The position numbers were made by a program, and so were the translations under genes. From positions 1 through 64,000 of the forward strand of contig NZ_JAQFWQ010000017.1 of NCBI RefSeq assembly GCF_027706725.1: DNA of 64,000 bases. The letters are read 5' to 3'. The number at the start of each line of letters is the position of its first letter. Position 1 is the first letter of the stretch. Under the pieces are notes generated by a model that was given only the letters and a program-made list of their open reading frames with translations, was not told the origin of the DNA and did not search any database. Positions 60,838 through 64,000 of the stretch are shown here, piece after piece. Origin of the DNA: Nocardiopsis endophytica. GTDB lineage: Bacteria; Actinomycetota; Actinomycetes; Streptosporangiales; Streptosporangiaceae.

Positions 60838-62937
60838 ATGGCGAACCTCGCCATCCACCGCACCCTGCTCCGCGAATTCGGGTCCCTGGAGAAGCCCGTA
60901 CAGGAGCGGGTGAGCGAGGTGTTCTCCAAGTTCGAGAACGCGACCCACGCAGGACTGCACCTGGAGAAGGTCAACGGCGCGCGGGACGACCGCATCCGCA
61001 CCATCCGCATCGACAGGTACTGGCGCGGCGTCGTGCTCGCCCCCGAGTCCGGCGACACCTACACACTGCTCAAGGTCCTCGGCCACGATGAGGCCTACAC
61101 GTGGGCGGAGCGCAGGAGGGCGTCGGTCAACACCGCCACCGGCCGCATCGAGATCCGCGACGCCGAGGCGATCGACAGTTCACTGCCCCAGCTCGCCCGG
61201 ATGGCCGAGAGTGCCCCCGAGCGCCTGTTCGACGGGGTGGGCGACGCCGACATGCAGCGGCTGGGCGTGGACGAGGAGACGCTGCGCTTCGCCCGCGCGC
61301 TGACCGACCCCGTCCAGTTGGAGGCGGCGAAGGGCTTCCTGCCCCCGGTGCAGTGGGAGGTGCTCTACGGCCTGGCCAGCGGCATGACCGCCGACGAGGT
61401 CTGGGAGGAGATGAGCGCGTCCATCACCGCCGAGCGGATCGACCCCGACGACCTGGACGCCGCCGTGCGCCGCAGCCCCGACCGCGTCGTCCTGGTCGAC
61501 GGTCCCGACGAGCTGATGGCGGTGTTCGCCCGCCCGTTCGACCTGTGGCGCGTCTACCTGCACCCGATGCAGCAGCAGGTGGCGCAGGCCCGGTACAGCG
61601 GCCCCGCGCGCGTCACCGGCGGCCCGGGGACGGGCAAGACCGTCGTGGCCCTGCACCGCGCCCGCACCCTGGCCGAGCGCGGGGAGGGGCCGGCGCTCGT
61701 CACCACCTTCACCTCCACGCTGGCCGACTCCTTGTCGGCGGGGCTGAAACTGCTCGCCGACGACGCCCGGACCGCCGAGGCCCTGGAGAACGTCACGGTC
61801 GAGCACGTGGACCGTCTTGCGCACCGGGTCTTCCGCGAGGTTCACGGACAGCCCGCGCTCCTGCGGCCCGAGCGCGAGAGGAAGATGTGGAGCGAGATCG
61901 CCGAGCGCCTCGGGGTGCCGTTCGGCCCCGGTTTCCTAGGCGAGGAATGGCGGCAGGTCGTCATCGCCCAGGACATCTCCGATGCGGAGGGGTACCTGGG
62001 GGCCAAGCGCACCGGCCGGGGCAGGCGTCTCGGCGCCACCCAGAAGGCCCGGGTCTGGCAGGCGGTGTTCGAGTTCGAGCGCGCGCTGGAGAAGGACGGG
62101 CTGTGGACGCACGAGACGGTGTGCGCCGAGGCCGCGCGCATCCTCGCCGAGAGGGACGACAAGCCGTTCCGGCACATCGTGGTCGACGAGGCCCAGGACC
62201 TCAGCGCCGAGAAGTGGCGCCTGCTGAGGGCGGCGGCCCCCGAGGACCATGACGACCTGTTCATCGCCGGAGACACCCACCAGCGCATCTACCAGCACCG
62301 GATCAGCCTGCGCGACATGGGCATCGCCGTGGCCGGGCGCTCGGCCCGGCTGCGGATCAATTACCGCACCACCGCCGACATCCTCGCCTGGAGCCTGGAG
62401 CTGCTGCACGGCGAGGCGATCGACGACATGGACGGCGGCTTGGAGACGATCGCCGGGTGCCGCTCGGAGGTCCGCGGCCTCGCGCCCCGGACCACGGGCT
62501 ACCCCGACCGGGCGGCTGAGCTGCGCGGAGTGGCGGCGACCGTCCGCGAATGGCTGGACTCCGACATCCTCCCCGGTGAGATCGGCATCGCGGTCCGCTC
62601 GAACCGCCTGGTCAAGGAGGTCTCCGACGCCCTCCAGGGGGCGGGGATCCCGGCCACGGCGCTCGCCGGCGGCCACTCCGACGCCGAGCGCGTCTCGGTG
62701 GGGACGATGCACCGGATGAAGGGGCTGGAGTTCCGGTGCCTGGCGGTCGCGGGCGCGGACGCCGGCCAGGTCCCCGCGGCCGCCGCCGTCACCTCCGAGG
62801 ACGAGGACCCGGGGGCGCACGCCGCCGACCTCCTGCGCGAGCGCTGCCTGCTCTTCGTGGCCTGCACCCGCGCGCGCGAACTCCTCAGCGTGTCCTGGCA
62901 GGGCGAGCCCAGCCCCTTCCTGCCCGCGGCGCGGTGA
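60838..62937 (+). CDS. UvrD/REP-type helicase with N-terminal RelE-like domain
   Basis: In this 699-residue protein residues 1-115 match the RelE/YoeB toxin fold often fused to such helicases (LHLEKVNGARDDRIRTIRID region, YWRGVVLAP, GHDEAYTWA). The rest is an SF1 helicase: GGPGTGKTVV (Lys267), VVDEAQDL (Asp450), GDTHQRIY, YRTTADIL and TMHRMKGLEF, with VACTRARE at the end. ATG 60838 has AAGTGAG upstream. The 68-base gap after the kinase holds a nine-C tract but no hairpin, so read-through is possible. It may be a DISARM accessory or an independent defence gene. Confidence 0.85.
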   Translation: MANLAIHRTLLREFGSLEKPVQERVSEVFSKFENATHAGLHLEKVNGARDDRIRTIRIDRYWRGVVLAPESGDTYTLLKVLGHDEAYTWAERRRASVNTATGRIEIRDAEAIDSSLPQLARMAESAPERLFDGVGDADMQRLGVDEETLRFARALTDPVQLEAAKGFLPPVQWEVLYGLASGMTADEVWEEMSASITAERIDPDDLDAAVRRSPDRVVLVDGPDELMAVFARPFDLWRVYLHPMQQQVAQARYSGPARVTGGPGTGKTVVALHRARTLAERGEGPALVTTFTSTLADSLSAGLKLLADDARTAEALENVTVEHVDRLAHRVFREVHGQPALLRPERERKMWSEIAERLGVPFGPGFLGEEWRQVVIAQDISDAEGYLGAKRTGRGRRLGATQKARVWQAVFEFERALEKDGLWTHETVCAEAARILAERDDKPFRHIVVDEAQDLSAEKWRLLRAAAPEDHDDLFIAGDTHQRIYQHRISLRDMGIAVAGRSARLRINYRTTADILAWSLELLHGEAIDDMDGGLETIAGCRSEVRGLAPRTTGYPDRAAELRGVAATVREWLDSDILPGEIGIAVRSNRLVKEVSDALQGAGIPATALAGGHSDAERVSVGTMHRMKGLEFRCLAVAGADAGQVPAAAAVTSEDEDPGAHAADLLRERCLLFVACTRARELLSVSWQGEPSPFLPAAR

Positions 62938-62988
62938 TCCGAGCACGACGCACGAACAACAGACGGACGATCCGCCGAAAGGTCGGCC

Positions 62989-64000
62989 ATGGCCAAACTC
63001 TCCACCCTCCTCGATCAGATCGACGCCGGGACGGTGCTGCTCCCGGAGTTCCAGCGCGGCTACGTGTGGAACCGCGACCAGGTTCGCGGGCTCATGCGGT
63101 CGGTGTACCGGGACCACCCGGTCGGCGGTCTCCTCCTGTGGGAGACCAGCGCCTCGGACGTGTCCGTCCGGGGCGGCGTCGCCGGTACGGGCACGCACCT
63201 GATGCTGCTGGACGGCCAGCAGCGCGTCACCTCCCTTTACGGGGTGGTGCGGGGGAAGCCGCCGGCGTTCTTCGACGGCGACCAGCGCTCCTTCACCGAC
63301 CTGTACTTCAACGTGGACTCCGAGACCTTCGAGTTCTACGCGCCCATGCGGATGGCCGGGGACGACCTGTGGGTGAACGTCACCGAGCTGTTCAATACCG
63401 GGCTGGCGCCCTTCGTGCAGACGTTCGCCGCATACCCGGAGAGGTTCAACGTCTACGTCGAGCGCCTCAACCGGCTCCACCAGATCACTGAGAAGGAGTT
63501 CCCCCAGGAGAAGATCACCGGCGCGGACCGCACGGTCGACGAGGTCGTCGAGATCTTCAACCGGGTCAACTCCGGCGGGACGAAGCTCTCCAAGGGGGAT
63601 CTGGCGCTGGCGCGGATCTGTGCCCTGTGGCCCGAGGCCCGCGAGAAGATGCGGGCGCACCTGGACGACTGGAACACGGCCGGGTTCGACTTCTCCTTGG
63701 ACTGGCTGCTGCGCAACGCCACGGCGGTCGTCACGGGCCGGGCCATGTTCAGCTCCTTGGAGAACGTGGAGGCCGAGCCGTTCCAGCGCGCGCTGGCCCA
63801 GTCGGTCGAGTACATCGGCGCCTTCCTCGACGCGGCCTCCGGGCGCCTCGGCCTGGACCACGACCGGGTCCTGATGGGGCGCTACGCGGTGCCTGCGGTG
63901 TCCCGGCTGCTGTCCCTGGAAGGCGGGGCCTTCCAGGACGCACGCCACCGGGACAAGGTGCTGTACTGGTACGTCCACTCCGCGCTGTGGGGCCGGTTCA
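62989..64000 (+). CDS. DUF262 (GmrSD-like N-terminal domain) protein, cut by window edge
   Basis: The visible 337 codons read without a stop to the right edge. They carry the DUF262 ParB-like NTPase motifs PEFQRGYVWNRDQV (about residues 19-32) and LLDGQQRVTSLYG (about 73-85), then FNRVNSGGTKLSKGDLAL. GmrS-type DUF262 proteins recognise modified phage DNA and hydrolyse NTP, often with a DUF1524 HNH nuclease at the C-terminus. Whether that domain follows cannot be seen. ATG 62989 has AAAGG eight bases upstream. It is co-directional with the operon, 51 bases after the helicase. Confidence 0.88.
   Translation, partial: MAKLSTLLDQIDAGTVLLPEFQRGYVWNRDQVRGLMRSVYRDHPVGGLLLWETSASDVSVRGGVAGTGTHLMLLDGQQRVTSLYGVVRGKPPAFFDGDQRSFTDLYFNVDSETFEFYAPMRMAGDDLWVNVTELFNTGLAPFVQTFAAYPERFNVYVERLNRLHQITEKEFPQEKITGADRTVDEVVEIFNRVNSGGTKLSKGDLALARICALWPEAREKMRAHLDDWNTAGFDFSLDWLLRNATAVVTGRAMFSSLENVEAEPFQRALAQSVEYIGAFLDAASGRLGLDHDRVLMGRYAVPAVSRLLSLEGGAFQDARHRDKVLYWYVHSALWGRF

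Noticed and set aside
1-64000. CRISPR arrays, tRNA or rRNA genes, insertion sequences
   Set aside because: Reading both strands I found no regularly spaced repeats, cloverleaf-like sequence, or transposase/integrase motif.

Overview
The window is chromosomal DNA from a high-GC actinobacterium. Codons are strongly G/C-ending, so long open frames run antisense to most genes. GTG starts are common, four-base overlaps between genes are frequent, and XRE/DUF397 cassettes are present. The gene content would suit Nocardiopsidaceae or a Streptomyces relative, but nothing in the sequence fixes the species. I see no rRNA, tRNA, CRISPR array, transposase or integrase.

Layout. 0-13.8 kb is general metabolism and envelope functions: a zinc-independent rpmB-rpsN pair behind a Zur-type box, a PLP-dependent dehydratase, a flavin-reductase-like protein, an ABC exporter behind a SoxR-type promoter, an ALDH7-type dehydrogenase, a pyroglutamyl-peptidase homologue without the usual cysteine, a NarL-type two-component pair, a polysaccharide deacetylase and a DUF4041/T5orf172 protein. 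13.9-22.3 kb is a formate dehydrogenase locus: an FCD-type GntR regulator, a PanE/ApbA-like reductase, a molybdenum subunit with no N-terminal Fe-S region, a NuoE-NuoF fusion, a separate protein carrying the missing Fe-S clusters, and fdhD. ACTGT-N2-ACAGT palindromes precede its transcription units, which suggests a local regulon. 22.3-29.5 kb holds an SRPBCC protein, a sirtuin, two tandem FG-GAP lipoproteins, a YchJ protein and a BetT-like transporter.

From 29.7 kb to the right edge the window is mostly a defence island. It has three parts. (i) A leftward unit encodes a degenerate-exonuclease/BRCT protein with a C-terminal membrane helix, an EACC1-like protein, and a caspase-SF1 helicase-nuclease fusion. 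(ii) A single-chain restriction-modification enzyme (PD-(D/E)XK plus N6-adenine methylase), lower in GC than its surroundings, lies beside an orphan ParA ATPase and an XRE/DUF397 cassette. (iii) A rightward operon starting at 43.2 kb is a complete class 1 DISARM system (drmD, drmMI, drmA, drmB, drmC). Its genes overlap or nearly touch, and the operon continues, again by four-base overlaps, into an HTH-DNA methylase with a specificity-like C-terminus and a Ser/Thr kinase with a TPR-like tail. A RelE-like/UvrD helicase and a DUF262 protein cut by the window edge follow.

The best candidates for undescribed biology are the kinase- and methylase-extended DISARM operon, the EACC1-caspase-helicase-nuclease unit, and the split formate dehydrogenase in permuted gene order.
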